A stretch of DNA of 64,000 nt. Origin: Apostichopus japonicus (lineage: Eukaryota > Echinodermata > Holothuroidea > Aspidochirotida > Stichopodidae). Shown piece by piece: positions 53,724 through 55,538 of the stretch. The stretch's first letter is position 1, and each line of letters opens with the position of its first letter. The DNA is taken from the NCBI RefSeq assembly GCF_037975245.1, contig NC_092568.1:42461631-42525630 (forward strand). The letters run 5' to 3'. Made by a program: the position numbers and the translations under genes. Below the pieces are notes generated by a model. The model saw only the letters and a program-made list of their open reading frames with translations. It was not told the origin of the DNA and did no database searches.

Positions 53724-55538
53724 CTCTCGCCGGACCCGGGCTCCCGGAGCCTGCTATGGGACCGGCTCCGTTTCAGCGACCCCTCGGTCGTACTCTCTCT
53801 CTCGGACCCGAGCTCTCCGTGGCCTGTAGCCCGCGCTCCGTGGGTCTCTCTTGCTGCGACCCGGACTGAGACGTTGCCTCTAGCCCGGCCGAGCCGTGCC
53901 TCTTCTCAAGAGGTCTTTTCTTGGCGGGAGTCTTGCTCCTGCCCTTCCCTCTGGCCGTAATCAACCGGACGTCGCCGGGACCGTTAGGGGTACTCTTTGC
54001 TGCGACCCGGACTGAGACGTTGCCTCTAGCCCGGCCGAGCCGTGCCTCTTCTCAAGAGGTCTTTTCTTGGCAGGAGCCTTGCTCCTGCCCTTCCCTCTGG
54101 CCGTAATCAACCGGACGTCGCCGGGACCGTTAGGGGTACTCTTTCTCTCTCTCTCTCTCCACCTCTCCTTCGGCCCTCTCCTGGCCACTTTCCTCCACCT
54201 CTCTCACCACTTCTCCCTCCTCCTCTCTCTCTCTCTCTTGTCTCTCCTATATCTTTTTCTGGGGCGCCGATGGCCTAAGGAATCAAGTCCAGCCTGCCCT
54301 AAAGCTTGCTTCTTAGACTCGTAAGCCACTGGTCTATCTAGTGCCACTGGGCTGGCGAAAAATTTATGCAGACCAGGCATGGGTCCCGTCTGGTGTAGGT
54401 TCTAAACTTAGGGCACAAATCGTGTTCGACCCAGGTTCTGCCTGGCCGAAACATCGAAAAGTTAAAAAAAAAACTTCAGCTGGTTACGAGACAAACTAAA
54501 ACGCTCGAATTAAGGAAAGACTAACTCTTAAGCTTACGGAAAAATGCAAACTAACAAGAGAACGGGAGAGAACGGGAGGTACATAACGGTGAGTAGAGGT
54601 ACGTAGCGTAACCTAGCAACGGCAAAATACGAAAAACGCTACGAAGTGGCCTAACAAAATCAACACAAGCTGAAAAAGAACATGAGAGAGCGAAATATAG
54701 AAGAAGAAATCGTGAATAGAAATACAATGTAGACATGCTATGAACATGAAAATACAACGACACGCCTATAGCGTGGGGAAGGGAAATTGGCGGGAAACCT
54801 AGGCAGTTCGCGGAACTGCTACCCCCGCAAAAAACCTAAGGGCGGAAACGCACTAGGAATAAAAACAGTCCCCAAAACCCTCCCTTTCAACAAAAAAGGA
54901 TACTTATCGGGCTGGAAAGGACTGCCATACTCCTAAGAATCCGAGGAAAGAAACTTCCAAAGATCGCTAAAGAAAACCAAGACGAAATCCAAGGGAAATA
55001 TATCCACAAGAAATTCACGTGAAGACACTTTTAATGGTAGAATGAGTAGTGAGGAGTGACCGAGGGGGGGGTTCGGTCATAGAGGGCGCACAGTGTTATT
55101 ATTTTACCAGGACTTTATAGGCACGGTAGAATGAGGTGCTAAGGTTGTGAGGAGACAGGTAAGCGAGGAGCGAAGTAAATTAGTGAATTCTGTAAGTATT
55201 CACAGGGGACCCTTTCTGTACAAAAGACCGAAAACTTAAAAACCAAATCAGTTTTGAACACCAAAATCAAGCAAGACCATCTTTGAGTAACAACATACTG
55301 TACCTTCAGCACCAATGGAAACCAACTTGACACCCTTAGATGCAATGAAGTCAAGGCCTTTGTTGACATTTGCAATTTTGTGCACTCTCATTTTGCCTCT
55401 ATCTGGTTTGGGAAGTTTCTCTCCTGAAATAACCTCCAGAAGCGTGATAAGCTTCAAGCCATTGCAGAAATCATCCTCTATGTTGTCGATCTGTGTTTGT
55501 GCCTTCCTCAGATGAGAGTTGCACCATGCTGTGAATGT
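944..55538 (-). CDS. ACTN: alpha-actinin gene (20 of about 21 coding exon positions; first exon outside the window)
   Basis: The product is an F-actin cross-linking protein of the spectrin superfamily that acts as an antiparallel dimer at Z-discs, dense bodies and adhesions. Read on the minus strand, the exons give CH1 and CH2 (actin-binding domain), four spectrin repeats (rod) and a calmodulin-like EF-hand tail. Every junction keeps the reading frame and uses GT-AG sites. Recognisable family segments include [74 protein letters not shown] and the end ALYGQSDL. The visible exons total about 861 residues against about 890 for the family, so only the N-terminal exon is missing. Introns run from about 170 bp to 13.6 kb and carry minisatellites and transposons. 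One exon position has three alternatives. Identification is by recalled family motifs, not by a search. Confidence 0.97.
1129..2719. repeat. 37-bp minisatellite, about 43 copies
   Basis: Unit core ggaatgcacaaacacaggtc plus atccaacagat and a variable tatatat, ctatat or tctatat joint, giving 36-38 bp. Copies are over 95% identical apart from the joint. Long open frames run through it on the plus strand because the unit lacks stops; they are repeat artefacts. It fills most of the last intron. Confidence 0.97.
2717..2885 (+). repeat. direct repeat copy 2
   Basis: Partner of 212-390. It starts exactly where the 37-bp array ends (the last unit's gcacaa runs into ctgattttaattcc). The array and the last exon therefore sit between the two copies. 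Confidence 0.8.
3284..3532 (-). CDS. ACTN: alpha-actinin exon: EF-hands 1 and 2
   Basis: This 249-bp exon has 83 codons, phase 0. The EF1 loop, started in the previous exon, reads [12 protein letters not shown]: acidic or polar at positions 1, 3 and 12, but Thr at 5 and Gln instead of Gly at 6. EF2 reads [12 protein letters not shown] and lacks the position-12 acid, as in other alpha-actinins. The exon ends [19 protein letters not shown]. No alternative EF-hand exon like the vertebrate 19a/19b pair was seen. Confidence 0.97.
3624..3870. repeat. degenerate tandem repeat of about 20 bp
   Basis: Variants of ctaatacagcaatacccagg repeat about twelve times with heavy divergence, inside the intron 3533-3975. 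It looks like an old decaying minisatellite. Confidence 0.6.
3976..4122 (-). CDS. ACTN: alpha-actinin exon: end of repeat 4, start of EF-hand 1
   Basis: This 147-bp exon has 49 codons, phase 0. It encodes [20 protein letters not shown], then [20 protein letters not shown] and RAAFNHFDK. Acceptor tcttcttag; donor AAG|gtaagg. The last two residues, D-K, open the first EF-hand loop. Confidence 0.97.
4597..5256. repeat. 29-bp minisatellite, about 22 copies
   Basis: Unit core ctgtatcatgtaactagtct plus gcccccagc, with c/t and one-base length variants. It lies in the intron 4123-5424. The remaining 4123-4596 of this intron holds nothing recognisable. Confidence 0.95.
5425..5678 (-). CDS. ACTN: alpha-actinin exon: spectrin repeat 4
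   Basis: This 254-bp exon has two bases and 84 codons. It encodes (A)[19 protein letters not shown], then [20 protein letters not shown], and ends [11 protein letters not shown]. Acceptor acccacag; donor GAG|gtatta. Confidence 0.97.
6132..6216 (-). CDS. ACTN: alpha-actinin exon: spectrin repeat 3
   Basis: This 85-bp exon has 28 codons and one base. It encodes [20 protein letters not shown] followed by KAEHGKQR. Acceptor cataacag; donor AGAG|gtgata. It follows the amplified-donor intron (6217-8475). Confidence 0.96.
6536..8501 (-). repeat. 44-bp array of duplicated exon end plus 5' splice donor, about 44 copies
   Basis: In gene orientation each unit is the exon end CCCTTACACAGCACTGACAG plus TAGAG, followed by intron start gtaatatcacactgttaaa. 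The unit therefore spans the exon-intron boundary of exon 8476-8634 (25 nt exon, 19 nt intron). Every full unit retains a GAG|gtaata or ACAG|gtaata donor. The exon's own end is the outermost unit. A degenerate start is visible from about 6500. Confidence 0.95.
8476..8634 (-). CDS. ACTN: alpha-actinin exon: spectrin repeat 3, with amplified 3' end
   Basis: This 159-bp exon has 53 codons, phase 0. It encodes [20 protein letters not shown] through [10 protein letters not shown]. Acceptor tttgacag; donor GAG|gtaata. The last 25 nt of this exon and the first 19 nt of its intron form the unit of the 44-bp array downstream. Only this exon-proximal donor keeps the frame; reading past it meets a stop after 13 extra residues. 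Confidence 0.97.
8635..9336. other. intron, nothing recognised
   Basis: AT-rich intron sequence between the spectrin-repeat exons. No repeat array or coding fragment seen. Confidence 0.7.
9337..9477 (-). CDS. ACTN: alpha-actinin exon: spectrin repeats 2 to 3
   Basis: This 141-bp exon has 47 codons, phase 0. It encodes [20 protein letters not shown], then [20 protein letters not shown] and HTLNEIE. Acceptor attctcag; donor GAA|gtaagt. Confidence 0.97.
9527..9694. repeat. 84-bp tandem duplication, two copies
   Basis: Both copies begin ctaatatgatgatgtttgtg and end cacataattacaagca, with a few substitutions. They lie in the intron 9478-10422, 50 bp from the acceptor of exon 9337-9477. The rest of that intron shows nothing. 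Confidence 0.9.
10423..10531 (-). CDS. ACTN: alpha-actinin exon: spectrin repeat 2
   Basis: This 109-bp exon has one base and 36 codons. It encodes [20 protein letters not shown] followed by [16 protein letters not shown]. Acceptor ttttacag; donor GAT|gtaagt. [10 protein letters not shown] is diagnostic of alpha-actinin. Confidence 0.97.
10598..10680. repeat. 27-bp tandem repeat, three copies
   Basis: Unit ctattgtactaaccagttca plus ctttcat, nearly identical copies. It sits about 70 bp upstream (in gene direction) of exon 10423-10531. Confidence 0.9.
10795..11112 (-). mobile_element. Penelope-like or LINE-like 3' fragment
   Basis: The stretch gacgtttcgatcctagcagg followed by atgttcttcagaggctaaatg is of a kind that recurs near the ends of Penelope-like and related retroelements in many invertebrates; this is from memory. 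On the minus strand it carries a hammerhead-like core (10842-10874). No intact reverse transcriptase is present. The element boundaries are estimated. Confidence 0.4.
10842..10874 (-). ncRNA. hammerhead-ribozyme-like core
   Basis: On the minus strand: CTGAAGA, then a hairpin with arms ATCCT/AGGAT and loop GCT, then C-GAAA-C and GTC. This matches the CUGANGA, stem II, GAAA and GUC order of hammerhead ribozymes, which are known in Penelope-like elements. Stem I pairing is weak (3 of 4 bases) and stem III is minimal, so activity is doubtful. Confidence 0.25.
11113..12373. other. intron, nothing recognised
   Basis: AT-rich sequence with a T8-G10 homopolymer run at about 11753-11770. No gene or array seen. 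Confidence 0.6.
12374..12512. repeat. 45-bp tandem repeat, about three copies
   Basis: Unit caatctgctacaaaccagac followed by ttggaggcggggcttgagtc and attgc. It lies about 260 bp outside the left end of the inverted-repeat element. Confidence 0.9.
12774..12836 (+). repeat. left terminal inverted repeat
   Basis: Contains gggaaggctcgcaaatttaa and cgatgatcgaaggcccagcc. It matches the reverse complement of 14996-15052 with only a few differences. Confidence 0.9.
14996..15052 (-). repeat. right terminal inverted repeat
   Basis: Inverted partner of 12774-12836: ggctgggccttcgatcatcg ... ttaaatttgcgagccttccc, then taatgtattgagata. Confidence 0.9.
15411..15502 (-). CDS. ACTN: alpha-actinin exon: spectrin repeat 2
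   Basis: This 92-bp exon has 30 codons and two bases. It encodes [20 protein letters not shown] followed by [10 protein letters not shown](V). The sequence CTCGTGTAAG offers two donors; CTCGT|gtaaga keeps the frame with the next exon and fits the consensus better than CTC|gtgtaa. Confidence 0.96.
15503..16139. other. intron, nothing recognised
   Basis: Low-complexity AT-rich intron sequence with no coding fragment seen. Confidence 0.6.
16140..16545. repeat. 132-bp diverged tandem repeat, three copies
   Basis: Each copy starts gttatcatgtt, continues through agttttcagactttgacc, a TTGACC...CCACCA stretch and ttcttgtactcaa, and ends accaagtatgaagttcatc. Starts are at 16144, 16276 and 16408. It resembles a dispersed repeat common in echinoderm and amphioxus genomes (from memory). 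Confidence 0.75.
16546..17048. other. intron, nothing recognised
   Basis: AT-rich, with a short G-rich patch at about 16596-16650. No gene or array. Confidence 0.6.
17049..17178 (-). CDS. ACTN: alpha-actinin exon: spectrin repeat 2
   Basis: This 130-bp exon has one base and 43 codons. It encodes [20 protein letters not shown] followed by [20 protein letters not shown] and ELR. Acceptor ctcttatag; donor AGG|gtaagt. The preceding intron is 7.8 kb and holds DIRS element 1. Confidence 0.97.
17628..17925. repeat. 25-bp minisatellite, about 12 copies
   Basis: Unit cagaccatgatacaaaggta plus aacct or atcct. In the intron holding DIRS element 1; 17179-17627 shows nothing. Confidence 0.95.
18084..18290. 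repeat. 66-bp tandem repeat, about three copies
   Basis: Unit begins cacactcggccccttgagat and ends ccttgaggtaacatag; starts at 18085, 18151 and 18217. It lies 35 bp outside DIRS element 1. Confidence 0.9.
18361..18487 (+). repeat. DIRS element 1 left inverted terminal repeat
   Basis: Runs from gcttacctgtctcctcacaa through ggtaaataaataacactgtg to cctcctcctttctcat. It is the inverted copy of 24728-24852. The outer 36 bp (18325-18360, ttccaaaacttactggtttg and following) are specific to this end. Confidence 0.93.
18488..18958. other. DIRS element 1 3' untranslated region
   Basis: GC-rich, no ORF of interest. It matches element 2 at 48900-49366, confirming it belongs to the element. Confidence 0.8.
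18959..19054. repeat. DIRS element 1 internal complementary region
   Basis: Contains ggagacaggtaagctcgtca ... ccaaaccagtaagttttgga, the complement of the left outer end, fused to atatttacttcgctcctcgc, the complement of the right outer end. This is the expected template for closing a circular DNA intermediate. Confidence 0.93.
19050..20135 (-). CDS. DIRS element 1 tyrosine recombinase (C-terminal part of a 966-aa open frame)
   Basis: Integrates the circular DNA copy. The open frame runs 21950-19050 with an ATG at its start, but its first 600 residues overlap RT out of frame and look like a shadow. The recombinase domain begins around residue 605 ([20 protein letters not shown]). Catalytic residues of the family are visible: Arg in ASARRRSCL (772-774), His892 and Arg895 in AHDVRG, a Trp in AAWKTP and the nucleophile Tyr928 in VACYLTD. 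The true start is unknown. Confidence 0.9.
   Translation of the reverse strand, partial: VTISCLEAVRSSLRQRGFSEAAAAMAADARRGTTAATYDSRLRKFDQWCRPRQILLPAASVTQIAEFLLSLFGEGKQVSTIRNYRSAIAAIHQGFPDGSTLSNNPYIAQLIKGMANRRPQIRRLAPSWGLSAVLHALAGPPYEPMANASLAALTKKTLFLVAVASARRRSCLHALSTKQNHIRFEGHGVRMVPDPSFIAKNQTLTFLPGDIFIPEIKTMSSVAEDKRWCPVRALKWYLNKTEKLRQSTSLFIIPRPPYAAASKDTLSRWLVEIIRPFTSGTSRPRAHDVRGVAASTALFAGIPVEDILKAAAWKTPTTFVACYLTDTLHAEAAFGSAVMRGPVGNRSHPSGLPPSGSATRC
19952..22057 (-). CDS. DIRS element 1 reverse transcriptase/RNase H (701 aa)
   Basis: RNA-dependent DNA polymerase of the element. RT spans about residues 100-280, with [20 protein letters not shown] (Asp162), LPFGLATAP and the active site YLDD at 226-229. 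RNase H follows at about 388-505 with the carboxylates Asp393 (TTDAS), Glu425 (ILEMM), Asp450 (FTDN) and Asp501 (MADALS), all present. The listed start is GTG; the frame is open up to a TGA near 22165 without an ATG, so translation may use frameshifting, splicing or reinitiation. Its end overlaps the recombinase frame. Confidence 0.93.
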   Translation of the reverse strand: MTAPPIDQRSPPSPRGAHLTAAIPSVGGRLTNFSQQWEFIGGDKWVLDTVKHGYKIEFSSSPPFGGGGRQTLTPTDPVKRLALEGEILALLAKQAITRVPEETGPLFRSSFFLTKKRDGTWRPILNLKPLNTKHIRPKHFRMETLNLILPLLRKGMWAATVDLRDAYLHILIHKEHRRFLAFRYAEQDYQFRALPFGLATAPRTFTRVAGAVVAYLRKRGVTLYVYLDDWLVVGNSLSEATNNVHKTLQTLQELGWIVNQKKSRLSPSQTIQFLGAILDFTTGVARPSEERVAAVKATTQQILAHRGSPTGTWLRALGLMASLVDIVRLCRLHMRPLQLHLLRSADPTDPDKTTLIYRSEEVTQHFRWWLDPNNWSSGVPFAIQLPMTSITTDASLSGWGAHWSNRTAWGTWSQTETSLHINILEMMAVKRALEAFNDHVQGTITTIFTDNTTVVAYINRQGGTRSERLCRLAWEVITAAEDSGTTLRASHIAGKLNVMADALSRGHIDPNEWSLEQETCDRIFSIFGRPTIDLFATHKNNKLQTFCSRRFHPLAYHTDAMSLSWDHMDAYIFPPLCMIGQVLRKIRNSKGRFTLIAPFWPRRPWFAEIPQLLMDVPVSLPDKPHLLSQRQGTLSHPDIKGLQLVAWRLSGLPYDREAFQKQLPRWQPTLEGERPQRLTIPVCGSSTNGADRDRYCCLLPL
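22278..24134 (-). CDS. gag: DIRS element 1 Gag-like protein (618 aa)
   Basis: Presumed nucleocapsid/structural protein. The N-terminus has a cysteine cluster (C8-C11, C26-C29-C32, C38-C41) that looks zinc-binding. Then come a Glu-rich charged stretch, an Arg/Ser and Arg/Glu-rich segment at about residues 190-270, and an acidic region. The C-terminal half (about 400-610) is helical and resembles other DIRS Gag proteins only in general character. ATG at 24132-24134 starts MSRNPLKC. The 5' leader 24135-24727 has no other ORF. It ends 110 nt before the RT frame opens, so how RT is expressed is unclear. Confidence 0.8.
   Translation of the reverse strand: MSRNPLKCINCSMFRPGRAWDEHDLCPKCRSCTRRDPCLVCIKFTPAQWQDIDLWLEGLRSKLQGRLDSIPSAIGAPEVPGITGDREEEGVVEREVEESGQERAEGEKEVEREERERERIPLTAPATSGSVTARGKGRSKGKAPARKRPPKQRHSSAGLETPSQSGPQLNRPTERGPPAVGGSGPKERATEGTRRRSRSRSREPDREPERRVPTEIPARESRERESSRRPRRERSGSHTRSPRRRERKRYSPISDESSDSSDDGYRRSKRRRRSPRRRQEEEPAWLSKLTGLLRPLLEQRTSTVADVAPGPTSPVSTMAPQPAPDPDALDCRASVNLSGLEDEGEPIDPDPLDYDPMEDSFGHNYEPEEAPVTGGALPQELITRAADIFRRHLGFEEPETQPQKAGRVSKLTATGEASYKPKTTIPVDATCYDRFEAIANKTKWTAFPARADRAVRVPDEAWKDLFRCPTIPQEAKERLKAEQGASSTHVFKTPDQRKLEELLVEVDMAARSGMKFASVLMLSAEVLMRHHQQLPEDSSQVSRDEAGQLLLLLGPLVRLAYDQFARVATRSVKARRQNIVSAIHWPSTEAKDRMLELPILGEDLFAGCFQKKLQEEVA
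24728..24852 (-). repeat. DIRS element 1 right inverted terminal repeat
   Basis: Inverted copy of 18361-18487 with very few differences. The end-specific tail is gaggagcgaagtaaat, ending at about 24866. Confidence 0.93.
25021..25097 (-). CDS. ACTN: alpha-actinin exon: spectrin repeat 1 to 2
   Basis: This 77-bp exon has 25 codons and two bases. It encodes [20 protein letters not shown] followed by LSEMR. Acceptor catcatcag; donor GGCG|gtaagt. The next intron contains DIRS element 1, whose end lies about 150 bp from this donor. Confidence 0.97.
25257..25408. repeat. about 56-bp tandem repeat, 2.7 copies
   Basis: Repeats of gcaatgttgcctattgttgc plus atgttt and ccactgcagcatagtat. It lies in the short intron 25098-25711; 25409-25711 shows nothing. 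Confidence 0.85.
25712..25867 (-). CDS. ACTN: alpha-actinin exon: spectrin repeat 1
   Basis: This 156-bp exon has 52 codons, phase 0. It encodes [20 protein letters not shown] through [20 protein letters not shown] and GKLLS. Acceptor catcctag; donor TCG|gtactg. Confidence 0.97.
26037..26114 (-). CDS. ACTN: alpha-actinin exon: spectrin repeat 1
   Basis: This 78-bp exon has 26 codons, phase 0 at both ends. It encodes [20 protein letters not shown] followed by TVPALQ, with the typical L-x-W-I helix. Acceptor tctttcag; donor CAG|gtaaac. Confidence 0.97.
26450..26710. repeat. 25-bp tandem repeat, about 10 copies
   Basis: Variants of caatgaagacctcactgaga plus cctac or catcc. It lies in the intron 26115-26885 with decaying edges on both sides (roughly 26400-26830). 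Confidence 0.9.
26886..26978 (-). CDS. ACTN: alpha-actinin exon: neck to spectrin repeat 1
   Basis: This 93-bp exon has 31 codons, phase 0 at both ends. It encodes [20 protein letters not shown] followed by [11 protein letters not shown]. Acceptor cattacag; donor GAT|gtaagt. Confidence 0.97.
27144..27229 (-). CDS. ACTN: alpha-actinin exon: end of CH2
   Basis: This 86-bp exon has two bases and 28 codons. It encodes (E)[20 protein letters not shown] followed by HALAGAQK, the last CH2 helix and the neck of the actin-binding domain. Acceptor cttacag; donor AAAG|gtatgc. Confidence 0.97.
27230..27764. other. intron, nothing recognised
   Basis: Intron between two CH2 exons. No array or coding fragment. 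Confidence 0.7.
27765..27846 (-). CDS. ACTN: alpha-actinin exon: CH2
   Basis: This 82-bp exon has 27 codons and one base. It encodes [20 protein letters not shown] followed by PKMLEAE. Acceptor tttcacag; donor GAAG|gtatgt. It is separated from the previous CH2 exon by a 13.6-kb intron that is mostly minisatellite. Confidence 0.97.
27991..28312. repeat. 65-bp minisatellite, five copies
   Basis: Unit accacacctcatcattaaac then caaacatgaaatatccagaa and aacactcaaccacagaagta. It is the first of several arrays in the 13.6-kb intron 27847-41448. Confidence 0.93.
28720..29708. repeat. 44-bp minisatellite with a palindrome in each unit, about 22 copies
   Basis: Unit gtgagacaccaagcatgatg then cttggcaactttgtgacaac and tata. 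Each unit holds the odd-centred palindrome ccaagcatgatgcttgg. Copies differ mainly at tgacaac, tgacatc and tgacacc. Confidence 0.97.
29821..29852 (+). repeat. short interstitial telomere-like repeat
   Basis: Five TTAGGG-type units, one degenerate (ttagag) and one with an extra G. This matches the metazoan telomere motif, but it is short. Confidence 0.7.
29853..30969. other. intron, nothing recognised
   Basis: AT-rich, no coding fragment or array. Confidence 0.6.
30970..31628. repeat. C-rich tandem repeat of about 15 bp, roughly 43 copies
   Basis: Degenerate units of ccataccaccccctattcca type. In the host transcript (minus strand) this becomes a G-rich tract of about 650 nt with many runs of 3-6 G. 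Confidence 0.9.
31629..32925. other. intron, nothing recognised
   Basis: AT-rich intron sequence without array or coding fragment. Confidence 0.6.
32926..34645. repeat. 66-bp minisatellite built of two 33-bp half units, about 26 copies
   Basis: Unit ctgatcacatctgattatgt then ctcatgggattgactgatca and catctgatcttgtcttgtac. Both halves begin ctgatcacatctgat, so it is a dimerised older repeat. Two TGATCA palindromes occur per unit. Two copies carry the same 2-bp deletion (ctgattgtctc). Confidence 0.97.
34646..35696. other. intron, nothing recognised
   Basis: AT-rich, no array or coding fragment. Confidence 0.6.
35697..37534. repeat. 27-bp minisatellite, about 67 copies
   Basis: Unit gtaactcatactgcagatat plus agagtat, with at/gt, agag/tgga and tcat/tcatatcg variants. 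The unit is a multiple of 3, so open frames run through it on both strands (for example a 9-residue EYVTHTADV repeat for 342 codons on the plus strand at 36509-37537). It is intronic and no splice or codon evidence supports coding. Confidence 0.97.
37900..38165. repeat. degenerate tandem repeat of about 30-40 bp
   Basis: Loose repeats of gatcacaagttaatcagatc plus aactgtttc; an old decaying array. Confidence 0.5.
38622..38745. repeat. 62-bp tandem duplication, two copies
   Basis: gatccctggtcagccgttat then gccag...ctcccttcccaacaaagaaatg occurs twice. The rest of 37535-40442 shows nothing else. Confidence 0.85.
40443..41275. repeat. 59-bp minisatellite, about 14 copies
   Basis: Unit tgagtatcatccactgttat then tatgagtaccatctattgtt and aacgtgtgattcattgtta, with deletions in several copies. 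It ends 170 bp from the donor of exon 41449-41527. Confidence 0.95.
41449..41527 (-). CDS. ACTN: alpha-actinin exon: CH2
   Basis: This 79-bp exon has one base and 26 codons. It encodes [20 protein letters not shown] followed by YQSLKK, the most conserved CH2 helix. The acceptor is ctccacag and the donor AAG|gtgagt. Its first base, C, completes the Ser codon left by any of the three alternative exons. Confidence 0.97.
41528..43207. other. intron, nothing recognised
   Basis: AT-rich intron between the CH2 exon and the alternative cassette; no array, no fourth copy of the 88-bp exon found. Confidence 0.6.
43208..43660. mobile_element. dispersed retroelement-like repeat
   Basis: Starts with an (aat)n tract, then cttatatagcacccaatcag, tgctcaaggcgctttacc and a gggtcttaagtatacttttg segment. 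This order matches a type of dispersed repeat widespread in marine animals, recalled from memory. A shorter related piece is at 59623-59740. Boundaries are approximate. Confidence 0.5.
44246..44333 (-). CDS. ACTN: alpha-actinin alternative exon 'a' (linker and start of CH2)
   Basis: This is the third 88-bp alternative. It encodes (E)[18 protein letters not shown] followed by [10 protein letters not shown](S). Acceptor caacatcag; donor TGAG|gtgaca. It is the most divergent copy, with T-S-P-Y and two extra basic residues in the variable tail. The phases match exons b and c exactly. No frameshift or stop is seen. Confidence 0.92.
44515..44533. other. G-run on plus strand (C-run in the transcript)
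   Basis: G12-A-G6 on the plus strand, between alternative exons a and b. In the pre-mRNA it is C6-U-C12 and complementary to the G-run upstream of exon c. Confidence 0.8.
44761..44848 (-). CDS. ACTN: alpha-actinin alternative exon 'b' (linker and start of CH2)
   Basis: This is the second 88-bp alternative with the same phases. It encodes (D)[18 protein letters not shown] followed by [10 protein letters not shown](S). Acceptor gccaatcag; donor TGAG|gtataa. It lies 972 bp downstream of exon c and 427 bp upstream of exon a in transcript order. The constant core is [12 protein letters not shown]; the differences fall in the linker and after the PY. Confidence 0.93.
45821..45908 (-). CDS. ACTN: alpha-actinin alternative exon 'c' (linker and start of CH2)
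   Basis: This is one of three tandem 88-bp exons with identical phases (two bases, 28 codons, two bases AG). It encodes (D)[18 protein letters not shown] followed by [10 protein letters not shown](S). Acceptor gtcttcag; donor CCAG|gtgacc. It is first in transcript order. Splicing AG to the C of the next exon restores Ser before WKDG. Including two copies would duplicate the segment and break the frame (88 is not a multiple of 3), so the exons should be mutually exclusive. Expression is inferred from intact sites and conserved coding sense. Confidence 0.93.
45987..46001. other. C-run on plus strand (G-run in the transcript)
   Basis: C10-T-C4 on the plus strand, about 80 bp upstream of alternative exon c; reads G4-A-G10 in the pre-mRNA. 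Confidence 0.8.
46002..48063. other. intron, mostly nothing recognised
   Basis: AT-rich intron between the CH1-end exon and the cassette. It holds a G-rich patch at 47360-47401 (G5-A-G7 and related runs) but no array or coding fragment. Confidence 0.6.
48064..48150 (-). CDS. ACTN: alpha-actinin exon: end of CH1
   Basis: This 87-bp exon has two bases, 28 codons and one base. It encodes (E)[20 protein letters not shown] through AIQDISVE, the last helices of CH1. The donor GAAG|gtaaaa leaves phase 1, which is the phase needed by all three alternative exons downstream. The acceptor is tttacag. Confidence 0.97.
48440..48729. mobile_element. miniature DIRS-like element
   Basis: The left end cctaaacttcctggtttggt ... 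gacgatactcacctgtctcc resembles the DIRS left terminus (aaacttactggtttggatat ... gacgagcttacctgtctcc). The right end gacaggtaagagaggaggga plus agtaa resembles the right terminus. Only about 210 bp lies between, without coding sense. It looks like a non-autonomous relative from another DIRS subfamily. Confidence 0.65.
48784..48903 (+). repeat. DIRS element 2 left inverted terminal repeat
   Basis: gcttacctgtctcctcacaa through ggtaaaataataacactgtg to cactcctcactactcat. Inverted copy of 55035-55166; closely related to element 1 but with a different inner segment (cgaacccccccctcggtcac). Confidence 0.9.
49367..49465. repeat. DIRS element 2 internal complementary region
   Basis: Essentially identical to the element 1 region: complement of the left outer end fused to complement of the right outer end. 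Its conservation against the decayed ORFs is notable. Confidence 0.9.
49480..50265 (-). pseudogene. DIRS element 2 tyrosine recombinase remnant
   Basis: Collinear with 19060-19870 of element 1 (conserved patches such as cgaacatagttggtgttttc and ggtaccacttcagtgccc-like text). Multiple indels break the frame, and the N-terminal recombinase part (about 350 bp) is deleted. Confidence 0.85.
50285..50740 (-). pseudogene. DIRS element 2 RT/RNase H C-terminal remnant
   Basis: Matches element 1 at about 20240-20670 (RNase H tail and the following segment; for example gagtttacccttggagctgc against the element 1 equivalent). Frames are broken. Homology fades between 50740 and 50930. Confidence 0.8.
51130..51330 (-). 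mobile_element. tRNA-derived SINE
   Basis: On the minus strand: a tRNA-like head (gtggtcaagcggtgtaggca, then ggcttgcaggttttagtcct as a degenerate B box) followed by ccttgggcaaggcactttat. This last motif is a shared central domain of several metazoan SINE families (from memory). Confidence 0.65.
51545..51662 (-). mobile_element. second tRNA-like SINE head or tRNA pseudogene
   Basis: On the minus strand: tagctcagtggttaaacccg as a D-arm/A box, an anticodon-like arm with CCTT/AAGG, and ccccggttcaagtcacccc as a T-arm/B box. The acceptor stem does not pair well, so a working tRNA is unlikely. Confidence 0.5.
52415..52505. repeat. short tandem repeat, three copies of about 38 bp
   Basis: Three spaced copies of a ctggcagtttgccaagg motif, which is itself partly palindromic (ttggcaaactgcca). 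Confidence 0.7.
52890..54440 (-). pseudogene. DIRS element 2 Gag remnant
   Basis: Collinear with the N-terminal two thirds of element 1 Gag (the cysteine-cluster end lies near 54420, the acidic region near 52900). Heavily rearranged: a T25 run (53699-53723), a GTTGTAAATGT-type repeat (53277-53350), short gccggacccgggg repeats (53563-53608) and a 146-bp tandem duplication. Confidence 0.85.
53853..54145. repeat. 146-bp tandem duplication inside the Gag remnant
   Basis: gctgcgacccggactgagac through ccgggaccgttaggggtact occurs twice, almost identical, so the duplication is recent compared with the decay of the element. Confidence 0.93.
55035..55166 (-). repeat. DIRS element 2 right inverted terminal repeat
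   Basis: atgagtagtgaggagtgacc ... acagtgttattattttacca ... gtgaggagacaggtaagc; the inverted partner of 48784-48903, almost identical to it. Confidence 0.9.
55304..55538 (-). CDS. ACTN: alpha-actinin exon: CH1 domain
   Basis: This 235-bp exon has 78 codons plus one base. It starts in phase 0 after a polypyrimidine ctctctctctag acceptor and ends GAAG|gtacag. It encodes [20 protein letters not shown] through [11 protein letters not shown], the core of CH1 with the first actin-binding surface. The preceding exon, expected to end in a DPAWEKQQRK-like segment, was not found up to 64000. DIRS element 2 ends only about 120 bp downstream of this donor. Confidence 0.97.

Larger units (their letters stand above)
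48748..55180 (-). mobile_element. DIRS-type retrotransposon, element 2 (decayed, chimeric)
   Basis: Termini, internal complementary region, recombinase, RNase H and Gag remnants are collinear with element 1 but diverged and full of frameshifts. RT and the C-terminal part of Gag are absent. About 1.9 kb of unrelated DNA (50930-52840) lies between the RNase H and Gag remnants. Its orientation is the same as the host gene. It sits in the intron 48151-55303 and ends about 120 bp from the donor of the CH1 exon. Confidence 0.92.
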
